This document shows, piece after piece, positions 1 to 6,749 of a stretch of DNA of 10,509 nt (the stretch's first letter is position 1; the number at the start of each line of letters is the position of its first letter). The stretch covers positions 1-10,509 of the forward strand of contig JAGVMI010000066.1 of assembly GCA_020053845.1 (NCBI GenBank), in the 5' to 3' direction. Origin of the DNA: Candidatus Babeliales bacterium. GTDB taxonomy: Bacteria > Babelota > Babeliae > Babelales > Vermiphilaceae. The translations under genes were made by a program, and so were the position numbers. The notes under the pieces are model-generated. The model saw nothing but the letters and a program-made list of their open reading frames with translations. It searched no databases and was not told the DNA's origin.

Positions 1-370
1 CTTGGCGAGCACGTTTTTTTTCAAGTTCTTCCGGCGAGCAAAAGCAACGATAGATGGCATGCATGTCTTCAAGCGATTTGAGCTTTTCTTGATAAACAGC
101 GTCTCGCTCAGACTGGAAGTAGGGAGCATCGGGGCCGCCCTTAACCGGGCCTTCATCATACGATAGGCCAAGCCATGCAAGATCTTGCATGATCTGTATA
201 GCGCCCGGATCATAATTACGCTCGGTGTCGGTATCCTCGATGCGAAGAACAAACGTGCCCTGCTGTTGCTGCGCAAAAAGATAATTCATAAGTGCGGTAC
301 GGATATTACCCAAGTGCATAGTACCTGTGGGCGCAGGAGCAAAACGGACACGGACTGGTGTGTTCTCCAT
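1..370 (-). CDS. gltX: Glutamyl-tRNA synthetase, N-terminal part (cut by window edge)
   Basis: Class I aminoacyl-tRNA synthetase that charges tRNA-Glu with glutamate in the cytoplasm. The 123 visible residues cover the start of the Rossmann catalytic domain. The HIGH-type signature reads [10 protein letters not shown] at residues 13-22, followed by LRIEDTD at 42-48, which is typical of GluRS rather than GlnRS. CFC at residues 109-111 matches the first half of the CxC zinc site seen in E. coli-type enzymes. Family members are about 470-500 residues, so roughly three quarters of the gene lies beyond base 1. The ATG at 370-368 is the only start between an upstream in-frame stop near 437 and the signature, and it places the signature at the usual distance from the N-terminus. 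The gene is divergent from the acylphosphatase-like gene. The family assignment is secure; whether the enzyme is discriminating or also charges tRNA-Gln cannot be judged. Confidence 0.95.
   Translation of the reverse strand, partial: MENTPVRVRFAPAPTGTMHLGNIRTALMNYLFAQQQQGTFVLRIEDTDTERNYDPGAIQIMQDLAWLGLSYDEGPVKGGPDAPYFQSERDAVYQEKLKSLEDMHAIYRCFCSPEELEKKRARQ
174..191. repeat. 18-bp perfect palindrome inside gltX
   Basis: CATGCAAGATCTTGCATG is its own reverse complement over all 18 bases, with no spacer. It lies within the coding sequence for the IMQDLAWL part of the synthetase. It may be chance or a protein-binding site; nothing nearby shows a function. Confidence 0.6.
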
Positions 371-514
371 AGGATAGCTTTCGTCGACGTAATCAATAAT
401 GGCAGGGTACTTATACTGCGTAAAAACTGCAGTAGATCACCACTAGTCTATCCAAGAAAGGGAGATATTGCCATAGGGCATGCGTACCCAGCGCCTTATT
501 TTCAAGAACTGCTT

Positions 515-544
515 TTGACATAAAGAACGCTCTTTTGCTAACTT
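515..544 (+). promoter_or_regulatory. Candidate sigma70-type promoter for the acylphosphatase-like gene
   Basis: A perfect -35 hexamer TTGACA at 515-520 is followed after 18 bases by TAACTT at 539-544, which keeps the conserved first T, second A and last T of a -10 box. Transcription would begin near 551, about 30 bases before the start codon. The -10 match is only 3 of 6, so this is tentative. The rest of the divergent spacer (371-514) shows no gene on either strand. I could not place a convincing gltX promoter, although TATAAG occurs on the minus strand near 416-411. Confidence 0.35.
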
Positions 545-551
545 CTTTGCC

Positions 552-568
552 TGAGTTTGAGACTCAAA
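552..568 (+). promoter_or_regulatory. Inverted repeat just upstream of the acyP-like ribosome binding site
   Basis: TGAGT (552-556) pairs with ACTCA (562-566) around a five-base loop. Alternatively, TTTGAG (556-561) and CTCAAA (563-568) form a nearly perfect 13-base dyad. It abuts the AAAGGAG ribosome binding site at about 568-574. If transcription starts near 551, this would be a hairpin at the very 5' end of the message; it could equally be a DNA operator. Confidence 0.3.
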
Positions 569-581
569 AAAGGAGTAGGTA

Positions 582-860
582 ATGCATAAATGTTTGAAAG
601 TCACTTTCGCGGGTGATGTAACCTCGCAGTTTCTTCGTAATGCCGTGCAAAAAACGGCAAAAAAGTATGGGCTTGAAGGAGTTGCCCAGATGATAGATGC
701 CAAAAAAGCGAGCGTCGTTGTGTGTGGCAAAAAAGAAGAAGTTGATACGTTCTTGGATGAGATTCATAAAGAACTTGCCATACATGATTTCTTCGATATT
801 GAGATTGAACCATTTTTGAAAGAAAAAGATTATCGGGGCGTGTTCCGTATTATTGAGTGA
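582..860 (+). CDS. Acylphosphatase-fold protein, probably catalytically altered
   Basis: A 92-residue single-domain protein with the length and order of an acylphosphatase, the small cytosolic enzyme that hydrolyses acyl phosphates. The phosphate-loop region reads GDVTSQFLR at residues 11-19, aligning with the family's GxVQGVxFR. The substrate-binding arginine (R19) and the GxV are kept, but QGV is replaced by TSQ. The GLEGVAQM segment at 30-37 aligns with the family's GxxGWVRN; the catalytic asparagine, 18 residues after the arginine in characterised enzymes, is methionine here (M37). The downstream V-rich strand, conserved G49 and following helix are present. A strong AAAGGAG site lies 7 bases before the ATG. 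The bamA-like gene follows in the same direction. The fold assignment is good, but acylphosphatase activity is doubtful, so I give no symbol. Confidence 0.8.
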   Translation: MHKCLKVTFAGDVTSQFLRNAVQKTAKKYGLEGVAQMIDAKKASVVVCGKKEEVDTFLDEIHKELAIHDFFDIEIEPFLKEKDYRGVFRIIE

Positions 861-927
861 GCTTTTTCTGCAGCTCAGTAATATGAGCCCAGGCGGGAGT
901 GCCTAGCATTTGTGATACACTAGAGAA

Positions 928-970
928 ATGTGTGCGCATGTACTACAGCGTGGTACTTTGTGCATGCACA
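928..970. other. Alternating purine-pyrimidine tract and palindrome in the Omp85 leader
   Basis: Bases 928-943 alternate purine and pyrimidine without a break for 16 bases. Bases 959-970 (TGTGCATGCACA) form a perfect 12-base palindrome that also alternates. Related TGTGC/GCATGC strings recur to about 1090. Such tracts can adopt Z-form or cruciform DNA, but part of the pattern may just reflect Cys/Val/His/Ala-rich coding of the signal peptide. Confidence 0.4.
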
Positions 971-1013
971 GTATGGTGGTCGGTATCCGTCTACTCAAAG
1001 TGGCAATGCCTCA

Positions 1014-3983
1014 ATGCTGGTACAGTGGAGCATAGTACGCGTCTTGGGTTGTGTGCGGGCATGCATAGTGCATTTGTGCGCATTGAGTTTTTTGTGTGCT
1101 GTATTGGCGCAAGCATCTGGAAGTGCGTGTGTGCCACAAGAGCATGTAACTTCAGTGCGCATTTCTCTGGTTGATGAAAAGCTTATTGCTGCTGCTCCCG
1201 TATGGGAAGCGATTCCGTACGCTTTTGTGCTTGAGCATCTCATTGTTTCAAGTGACGTGCATTTTGAACAAACGGAAGCGCTCTACCTTTTTGATATGCA
1301 TGAGCATGAGAAAATCGATCATGAGCGGTTACGCAAGTCGCTCGAGCGTTGTGCGCGCAAAGGTATTTTTGATGCGGTAACGCTTACGTTTGATCAAGGC
1401 ACCTACGGCACGATCATGCAAGCAACGTTTGAGGGGCGTTGGACATTCAAGGGTGTAAAAATACAAGGCGTGTTGACGGGCAAGGATATTTACCGTCCTT
1501 ATTACATGATGGAGGCGGGAGAGCCGTTTAGCGAGCACAAGCATGTACAGTCACTAGCGCATATTGAAAATGCGTTGCGTGTGCAGGGATATTTCAATGC
1601 CCAAGTAACAGGTGAGCTTGAGCGCAATGTGGTGACGCGTATGGTAGAGGCGCGCGTTGTTATCAATCGCGATACGCGCTTTACGATAGGCAATGTATCG
1701 CTGGAACTTGCGCTCGATGAAGAATATGAGGCGCTCAGTGCCGACCAGCTCAAAAAAGATATTGTGCACAATTTTCTCAAGCGTATTACAAAAACAAACT
1801 ACGAAAAAGAAGCGCTTGATGAGCTTGGGCGATCAATAAAAAAGTACCTCGCTCGCCATGGATTTGCGTGCGTATCTATTCAATTGCATGAAAGCGTGCA
1901 CCACGCCCACAACAAAGTTGATCTTGCGTGGCATATCAAAGCAAATAATCGGCGGTTGCTTGTCTTTTTTGGTAACACGTATTTTACGAGTGAGCAGTTG
2001 CTTAGCTTTGTGTCGCATTTTGGTAGGTCTACATCGCTATTGCCGGCGCATATTCTCGCTGAAGAAATTGAACGTTATTACAAAGATGCGGGGTTTTGGG
2101 GTGTACAGATTGAAACAAGGGAAGAGTCGGGCAGATCTTTTTTCATTATCAAAGAGGGCTGCCGTGCACGCATAGGGCGTGTTACATTTCAAGGCGTGTC
2201 TGCATTCGATCATAAGCGTCTTGTGCGTAGTTGTTTTAGAGCACTTACATCACGAGGATACGGGCAGCGCACGCTGGTGCAAGAGTGTCTTGATGCACTG
2301 CTAACGTTATATCGCGATGCAGGATATCTCGATGTTGCCTTAGTTGAACATCACTTTGTGCCCATGAATGATGAACGTTACGAGCTTGCGGTGACTGTGG
2401 ATGAGGGTGAGCGATTTTACCTGGCACGGGTGACAGTGCAGGATCATCAAGAACTCGAAAATGCAACACCATTTGCGAGTGTCAATAATGCAAAGCAGTG
2501 CGCTCCATTTAAAGCAAGCGTTGTACAAGAGCAACGCCAGTTTTTGCTTGATCATTTTCATAGCAAAGGTTATTTGCGCGCCACGGCACGTTTTGATTTG
2601 GAAAGATCAGATCACGCAATACAGGTTACTTGGCATGTGGAGCCGGGAGAGCGCCTATATTTTGGCAAAACGATTGTAACTGGTGCAGAACTTTTTCCTT
2701 TTGAATACATACAGCGTGAGCTTGAATACCAAGAAGGGGAGATATGGGATCAAGAAAAAATAAAGCGCACTTTCACTAGGCTGCGCGCGCTGGAGATTTT
2801 CGACACAGTTACTATTGGTCCGTGCATGGGCGCAGAAACGCAGGGCAAGCAGCCGGTGCTCATTCGTTTGCACAAGGATGATCCCTTTGAGTTGCGCGCA
2901 CGTGCTGGCCTTGAGCTACAGCATATTGAGCGCTACCGCACTTTTTCTGGCCTTGCATACAAAGTGGGTGGAACATTCCTGGTAAAAAATCCAGGCAACC
3001 GTGCAGATGTGGCAAGCATCGATGTAGATATTGCACGTGCACACCATGAAATTGTTGCAAAATACAGTGTGCCTTGGATTGCACATATTAATCTACGCAC
3101 CGTACTGCAAGCGTACAGCATCTTATACGATCAGCCCGGATACATAGGCGATCAGAATAATATCTATCGCACGACGCAACATGGATTTTTGGTAGGCTTT
3201 AGCCATCGTGATCGCTGGTATGATAGCACGGTGAATATTGGGTTTGAATGGATGCAAACACGTGCTCGTAGCAGCGATGAGAAAATGTACTTTTTTATTG
3301 AGCGCCTTGCGCGTGCAATCGATTTTAATCCGGAACTTTTTGGCAAAACAATTCCCTATTTTTTCATCGAACCGACGCTGTTTATTGACCGGCTTGATAA
3401 CAAGCTTAATCCTACGCAGGGCACGTTTAGTTTAGTCAGCTGCAAGGGCATGTTCCCTGTTTCAGCGATAGGCTCATGCGCGTACTTGGTGAAAATACTC
3501 GCCGAGCAAGCCTGTTTTGTACCTATAGGGCCAGCTGTTTTTGCATTGCGCGGGCGCATAGGTCACATATTCTACCGTAAGTTTCGCAACATTATGCCTG
3601 CAGAGCGATTTTACTTGGGCGGCTCGCATTCGCTGCGTGGCTATTACGCAGACTTGGCGCCGCCGCTTGGAGTGCTGCGTGATGATGATGACAACTGCCT
3701 TATTGTGCCCAAGGGAGGCCGATCGTTGCTTAATGTGAATATGGAAGTGCGTTTTCCCGTGATAGGCAAGCTTGGGGGAGTGGTGTTTCAAGATATGGGA
3801 GTGCTGAGCGGCGATGCTTTTGCAGATTTTACCCGCACCAATGTGCTCGGGGCAACCGGCTTTGGGGTGCGCTTGAAAACCCCTATAGGACCGCTACGCT
3901 TTGATATTGGCTGGAAGTGGCGCTCACACGATGTTTTGGATAGATCATATGCATGGTTTTTAACCTTTGGGCAGGCGTTTTGA
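1014..3983 (+). CDS. bamA: Omp85-family outer-membrane protein assembly factor (BamA-like, about seven POTRA repeats)
   Basis: Outer-membrane beta-barrel of the Omp85 family, which folds and inserts other outer-membrane proteins. From ATG 1014 it has 989 residues. A signal peptide spans about 1-35 (hydrophobic core IVHLCALSFLCAVLA, likely cleaved near AQA). Seven POTRA-like units follow at roughly 67-140, 144-218, 223-309, 314-381, 386-467, 470-546 and 550-622. Each has the alpha-helix then aromatic turn: KGIFDAV, QGYFNAQ, HGFACVS, AGFWGVQ, AGYLDVA, KGYLRAT, LEIFDTV. The barrel occupies about 625-989. It contains RLDNKLNPTQGTF, the loop-6 LRGY (874-877, the VRGF/Y signature), TPIGPLRFDIGW near the end and a C-terminal Phe as in the beta-signal. 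ATG 1014 is the first in-frame ATG; a GTG at 930 would place 28 extra residues before the signal peptide. No strong ribosome binding site is seen. TamA and other Omp85 paralogues are alternatives, but TamA normally has three POTRAs. Confidence 0.88.
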   Translation: MLVQWSIVRVLGCVRACIVHLCALSFLCAVLAQASGSACVPQEHVTSVRISLVDEKLIAAAPVWEAIPYAFVLEHLIVSSDVHFEQTEALYLFDMHEHEKIDHERLRKSLERCARKGIFDAVTLTFDQGTYGTIMQATFEGRWTFKGVKIQGVLTGKDIYRPYYMMEAGEPFSEHKHVQSLAHIENALRVQGYFNAQVTGELERNVVTRMVEARVVINRDTRFTIGNVSLELALDEEYEALSADQLKKDIVHNFLKRITKTNYEKEALDELGRSIKKYLARHGFACVSIQLHESVHHAHNKVDLAWHIKANNRRLLVFFGNTYFTSEQLLSFVSHFGRSTSLLPAHILAEEIERYYKDAGFWGVQIETREESGRSFFIIKEGCRARIGRVTFQGVSAFDHKRLVRSCFRALTSRGYGQRTLVQECLDALLTLYRDAGYLDVALVEHHFVPMNDERYELAVTVDEGERFYLARVTVQDHQELENATPFASVNNAKQCAPFKASVVQEQRQFLLDHFHSKGYLRATARFDLERSDHAIQVTWHVEPGERLYFGKTIVTGAELFPFEYIQRELEYQEGEIWDQEKIKRTFTRLRALEIFDTVTIGPCMGAETQGKQPVLIRLHKDDPFELRARAGLELQHIERYRTFSGLAYKVGGTFLVKNPGNRADVASIDVDIARAHHEIVAKYSVPWIAHINLRTVLQAYSILYDQPGYIGDQNNIYRTTQHGFLVGFSHRDRWYDSTVNIGFEWMQTRARSSDEKMYFFIERLARAIDFNPELFGKTIPYFFIEPTLFIDRLDNKLNPTQGTFSLVSCKGMFPVSAIGSCAYLVKILAEQACFVPIGPAVFALRGRIGHIFYRKFRNIMPAERFYLGGSHSLRGYYADLAPPLGVLRDDDDNCLIVPKGGRSLLNVNMEVRFPVIGKLGGVVFQDMGVLSGDAFADFTRTNVLGATGFGVRLKTPIGPLRFDIGWKWRSHDVLDRSYAWFLTFGQAF

Positions 3984-4021
3984 GCGCGCTGCCGTTGTTT
4001 TCTTTATTTACCCGCTATTTA

Positions 4022-4030
4022 TGCTATATT
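4022..4030 (+). promoter_or_regulatory. Candidate extended -10 promoter for the His-rich/pot operon
   Basis: TGCTATATT matches the extended -10 pattern TGnTATAAT with one mismatch. No good -35 lies at normal spacing, which extended -10 promoters tolerate. Transcription would start near 4037, about 50 bases before the operon's first ATG at 4088, so the hairpins at 4034-4070 would lie at the start of the leader. It is the only promoter-like sequence found between the Omp85 gene and the operon. Confidence 0.4.
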
Positions 4031-4031
4031 T

Positions 4032-4054
4032 GGACAGTATGTAACTGTTTTTTT
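4032..4054 (+). terminator. Possible intrinsic terminator after the Omp85 gene
   Basis: ACAGT (4034-4038) pairs with ACTGT (4044-4048) around a five-base loop, extendable by two G-U pairs, and runs into a seven-T tract at 4048-4054. The stem is short and AT-rich. It lies about 50 bases after the Omp85 stop codon and overlaps the expected start of the next transcript, so it may end the upstream message, attenuate the downstream one, or be inactive. Confidence 0.35.
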
Positions 4055-4070
4055 AGGGGTTCCCTTTTTT
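4055..4070 (+). terminator. Second small hairpin with T-tract (terminator or attenuator)
   Basis: AGGG (4055-4058) and CCCT (4062-4065) form a four-base stem with a three-base loop, followed by a run of T to 4070. It directly follows the first hairpin/T-tract and lies 17 bases before the His-rich protein's ATG. The stem is very short, so it would be weak alone; the tandem arrangement is what makes it worth listing. Confidence 0.25.
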
Positions 4071-4087
4071 ACTTCGGATAGCAGCTT

Positions 4088-4798
4088 ATGGAAAGACATC
4101 CTCACCACCATCATAATCACGACCATGACCATCACGATCACGGGCACGGTCAACACGAGCATACGTTGTATGGTGAGCTTATGTGCCATTTGCCCCATGC
4201 TATCTTTGCTGTAGCAGTTGCGCTAAGCATTTTGAGCTTTGTCACCTATTTTTCCCTAGGATCAGTGAGTGATCCGGTGCTCAAAAAAGGTGCGCGCATG
4301 TTGTTTCATAGCTTCCACTTCATGCACATTCTTTTTGCAGCTACTGGTACCCTGATCACCTTCCTGCGCTTCTCGCGCAGTGTTCCCCGTGCGCTTTTTG
4401 TAGGCATAGTAGCGCCATCATTCTTCTGCGTGCTTTCAGACATCGTGTTGCCTTATATTGGCGGCCGTTTGCTTGGTGTGCAGATGCACTTGCACTTGTG
4501 TTTTTTCAATGAATATGCAAATGTGATACCCTTCCTCTTTGCGGGCATCATCAATGGATTTGTGTTAAGTCGCCACCATGCTGATTTACAAAGCTCATTT
4601 TCTCGCTTTTCGCACGCTATTCACATATTTATGAGCTCACTGGCGTCGACGTTTTACCTCGTTTCACATGGATTTGCCTATTGGCATAAACATATAGGAA
4701 TGGTATTTGTTTTTCTCGTGATTGCAGTAGTGATCCCGTGTACGCTGTCTGATGTTGTAGTTCCTATGGCATTTGCAAAAGGTGGCAAGAAGCAATGA
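4088..4798 (+). CDS. His-rich six-helix membrane protein of unknown function, first gene of the pot-like operon
   Basis: I do not recognise the family. The 236-residue protein opens with a metal-binding-type tail: 13 of the first 25 residues are His, mixed with Asp, Asn and Gly. Six hydrophobic segments follow at about 36-58, 71-93, 101-122, 145-162, 175-197 and 203-228. The two halves look related. HFMHILFAA (77-85) parallels HAIHIFMSS (176-184), CVLSDIVLP (114-122) parallels CTLSDVVVP (218-226), and C33 parallels C138, all offset by about 99-105 residues. An odd helix number per half would give opposite orientations, as in many transporters. His, Asp and Cys within helices suggest metal or proton handling (inference). 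The ribosome binding site is poor (GGAT at 4076-4079). Its stop overlaps the start of the ABC ATPase gene (ATGA, 4795-4798), tying it to the importer. Metal transporter, chaperone-like accessory or sensor are all possible. Confidence 0.85.
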   Translation: MERHPHHHHNHDHDHHDHGHGQHEHTLYGELMCHLPHAIFAVAVALSILSFVTYFSLGSVSDPVLKKGARMLFHSFHFMHILFAATGTLITFLRFSRSVPRALFVGIVAPSFFCVLSDIVLPYIGGRLLGVQMHLHLCFFNEYANVIPFLFAGIINGFVLSRHHADLQSSFSRFSHAIHIFMSSLASTFYLVSHGFAYWHKHIGMVFVFLVIAVVIPCTLSDVVVPMAFAKGGKKQ

Positions 4799-5886
4799 GA
4801 GGCATTCGATTTGAGGGCGTGACCAAATCGTTTAATGACGAAATTATTATTGAAAACATCAATTTGATAATACCCAGCGGGCAATTCTTTGCTTTGCTTG
4901 GGCCAAGCGGGAGTGGCAAGACAACCCTTCTTCGCTTGATTGCGGGCTTTGAAACTCCCGATAGCGGTAGGATTTATGTGGGCGATCAAGATATCACCGA
5001 CATGCCTATCAATGAGCGCAGAGTGAACACCGTGTTTCAAAACTACGCGCTTTTTCCTCACATGAATGTGTTTGATAATGTGGCATATGGCCTAAAAATT
5101 CGCGGCATGGATCGTGATATTATTGAACAGCGTGTGATCAAAATTTTACGCACGGTACATCTTGAAAAGCAGATTTACAAGTCTATTCACCAGCTTTCAG
5201 GCGGGCAGCAACAACGTGTGGCGCTTGCACGGGCAATTATTAATGAGCCCGATGTGCTTTTGCTTGATGAGCCGCTTGCAGCACTTGATCTTAAATTGCG
5301 TGAGCATATGTTGCTCGAGCTGATCGAGCTGCAAAGCACACTCAAAACAACATTTGTGTATGTTACCCACGATCAGCTGGAAGCATTAACAGTTGCCGAC
5401 TATATGGCAATCATGAACCATGAAGGTGAGATAGAGCAAGTTGGCACTCCTAAAGAAATTTACGAGTTTCCTGTTTCATCATTTGTTGCGCGCTTTGTGG
5501 GCACAACCAACATCATTAAAGGTATTTTGCGTGCCGTGGGTGATGGCCAGAAAATAGAATTTGAAGGGCTTGGCCTTTTTGAAGTGGCAGTGCCTCGTGA
5601 TAAAACATGGACACGCGAGAATACGCTGGTATTTTTAAGCTTACGACCAGAAAAGATAGAAATCAGCAAAGTGCCTATGCAAGGTTTTTCAAACATGCTT
5701 GTGGGTACGGTAGCTTCAATCGTGTATCATGGCCGTTCAACGCAGTATAATGTGCGCCTTAAAAATGGCACACTACTGCATGTGTTTGAACAAAATGAGG
5801 AGCATTTCCCTCAAGAAGTAATCGATTATGATGATCAGGTGTATTTATATTGGCAAAAAGAGAATGCGGTGCTGCTGGAGCGATGA
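4795..5886 (+). CDS. potA: Spermidine/putrescine-type ABC transporter ATPase
   Basis: Cytoplasmic ATPase that powers import through the two permeases encoded next. The 363 residues carry a full set of ABC motifs: Walker A GPSGSGKTT (36-44), Q-loop Q82 in VFQNYALFPH, signature LSGGQQQR (134-141), Walker B VLLLDE (154-159), D-loop ALD (163-165) and H-loop H192 in THDQ. After about residue 235 a C-terminal TOBE/OB-like region follows, with the SLRPEKIEI segment usual in PotA/MalK-type ATPases. Length and motifs suit PotA (about 360-380 residues). The start codon overlaps the previous stop, with AAAAGGTGG about 9 bases upstream, so translation is probably coupled. All catalytic residues are present. 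FbpC, CysA and other ATPases of this class look similar; the neighbouring PotB/C/D-type genes make a Pot system the best fit. Confidence 0.92.
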   Translation: MRGIRFEGVTKSFNDEIIIENINLIIPSGQFFALLGPSGSGKTTLLRLIAGFETPDSGRIYVGDQDITDMPINERRVNTVFQNYALFPHMNVFDNVAYGLKIRGMDRDIIEQRVIKILRTVHLEKQIYKSIHQLSGGQQQRVALARAIINEPDVLLLDEPLAALDLKLREHMLLELIELQSTLKTTFVYVTHDQLEALTVADYMAIMNHEGEIEQVGTPKEIYEFPVSSFVARFVGTTNIIKGILRAVGDGQKIEFEGLGLFEVAVPRDKTWTRENTLVFLSLRPEKIEISKVPMQGFSNMLVGTVASIVYHGRSTQYNVRLKNGTLLHVFEQNEEHFPQEVIDYDDQVYLYWQKENAVLLER

Positions 5887-6749
5887 AAAGATTTGAATCA
5901 CTTTTCAAGGGTGAGCTTCCCTTCTTCTTTATGGTACCTGCCCTTGTGTGGCAAGTACTTTTTTTGTTCATTCCAGTTCTTATCATAGTAGTGTTGAGCT
6001 TTACAGGAGAGAGTGGATCTTTCTTGCCCACACTCGCTAATTATGCTGCAGTATTTACCTGGGCACATGCACGCATTATTGCACGATCTTTTTTGCTTGC
6101 AAGCCTTACCGCCGCTACGGCACTCTTGATTGCGTACCCTGTGGTGTATTACATCGTGTTACGCGTAAAGCGCTGGCGACGGCTTTTTCTTTTTTTATTT
6201 ATCCTTCCTTTTTGGACAAACTTCCTCGTACTTGTGTACTCATGGTTTTTCTTGCTTGAAGAGAATGGCCTCATTAATTTTGTGTTGCTCAAGCTTGGCA
6301 TAATAAGTGAACCATTACATCTTGCGCATACTGTTATTGCTACGTTTGTAGTGATGGTGTACTGTTATCTGCCCTTCATGGTAATGCCGCTCTATAGTAT
6401 TTTAGACAAGCTTGATGCGCGGCTTCTTGAAGCTTCTGCAGATTTGGGCGCAACGCCTTGGCAAACATTTATGCGTGTAACCATTCCACTGACATTACCT
6501 GGCATCAAAACGGGATTGTTACTTGTTATGGTGCCTGCATTTGGCGAGTTTGCTATTCCAACCCTCATAGGCGGTGCGCGCTATATGATGACAGGCTCAT
6601 TGATATCATATTATTTCTTTGTAGCGCGTGATAATGGGCTTGGTTCTGCATTTACCGTGATAGCGGGAATCATTCTTTTGGGCATCGCGCTTTTTGTTAA
6701 TAAAGTGTGCAACAATCGATACGCTCATGGAGCGCGGGAGGGGGAATAA
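5883..6749 (+). CDS. potB: Spermidine/putrescine-type ABC transporter permease (PotB-like)
   Basis: Inner-membrane permease, 288 residues, with about six helices beginning near residues 14, 65, 101, 148, 208 and 254. The ATPase-docking EAA loop is clear at 183-202 (EASADLGATPWQTFMRVTIP), with the conserved EA...G pattern. The phrases ILPFWTNFLVLVYSW and PAFGEFAIPTLIGG are characteristic of PotB/PotH-type permeases. The ATG at 5883 overlaps the potA stop (ATGA, 5883-5886), with GGAG only two bases before it. That spacing is very short, so reinitiation by ribosomes finishing potA probably drives translation. A TTG at 5850 could start the frame earlier but would overlap potA by 37 bases and has no supporting motif. 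It pairs with the next gene as a heterodimeric channel. Confidence 0.92.
   Translation: MKRFESLFKGELPFFFMVPALVWQVLFLFIPVLIIVVLSFTGESGSFLPTLANYAAVFTWAHARIIARSFLLASLTAATALLIAYPVVYYIVLRVKRWRRLFLFLFILPFWTNFLVLVYSWFFLLEENGLINFVLLKLGIISEPLHLAHTVIATFVVMVYCYLPFMVMPLYSILDKLDARLLEASADLGATPWQTFMRVTIPLTLPGIKTGLLLVMVPAFGEFAIPTLIGGARYMMTGSLISYYFFVARDNGLGSAFTVIAGIILLGIALFVNKVCNNRYAHGAREGE

Noticed and set aside
185..523. 112-codon plus-strand frame opposite gltX
   Set aside because: It is antisense to clear synthetase coding sequence and shows no protein-family features.
858..877. Hairpin TGAGC/GCTCA after the acylphosphatase-like gene as a terminator
   Set aside because: The stem has only five pairs with a ten-base loop, and no T-tract follows.
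930..1013. GTG at 930 as the start of the Omp85 protein
   Set aside because: It would put 28 polar and mixed residues before an otherwise clean signal peptide; ATG 1014 is the first in-frame ATG and gives a normal export signal. Neither has a good ribosome binding site, so some doubt remains.
899..1174. 91-codon open frame overlapping the Omp85 start
   Set aside because: It lies in another frame over the signal-peptide region, has no ribosome binding site and no recognisable domain.
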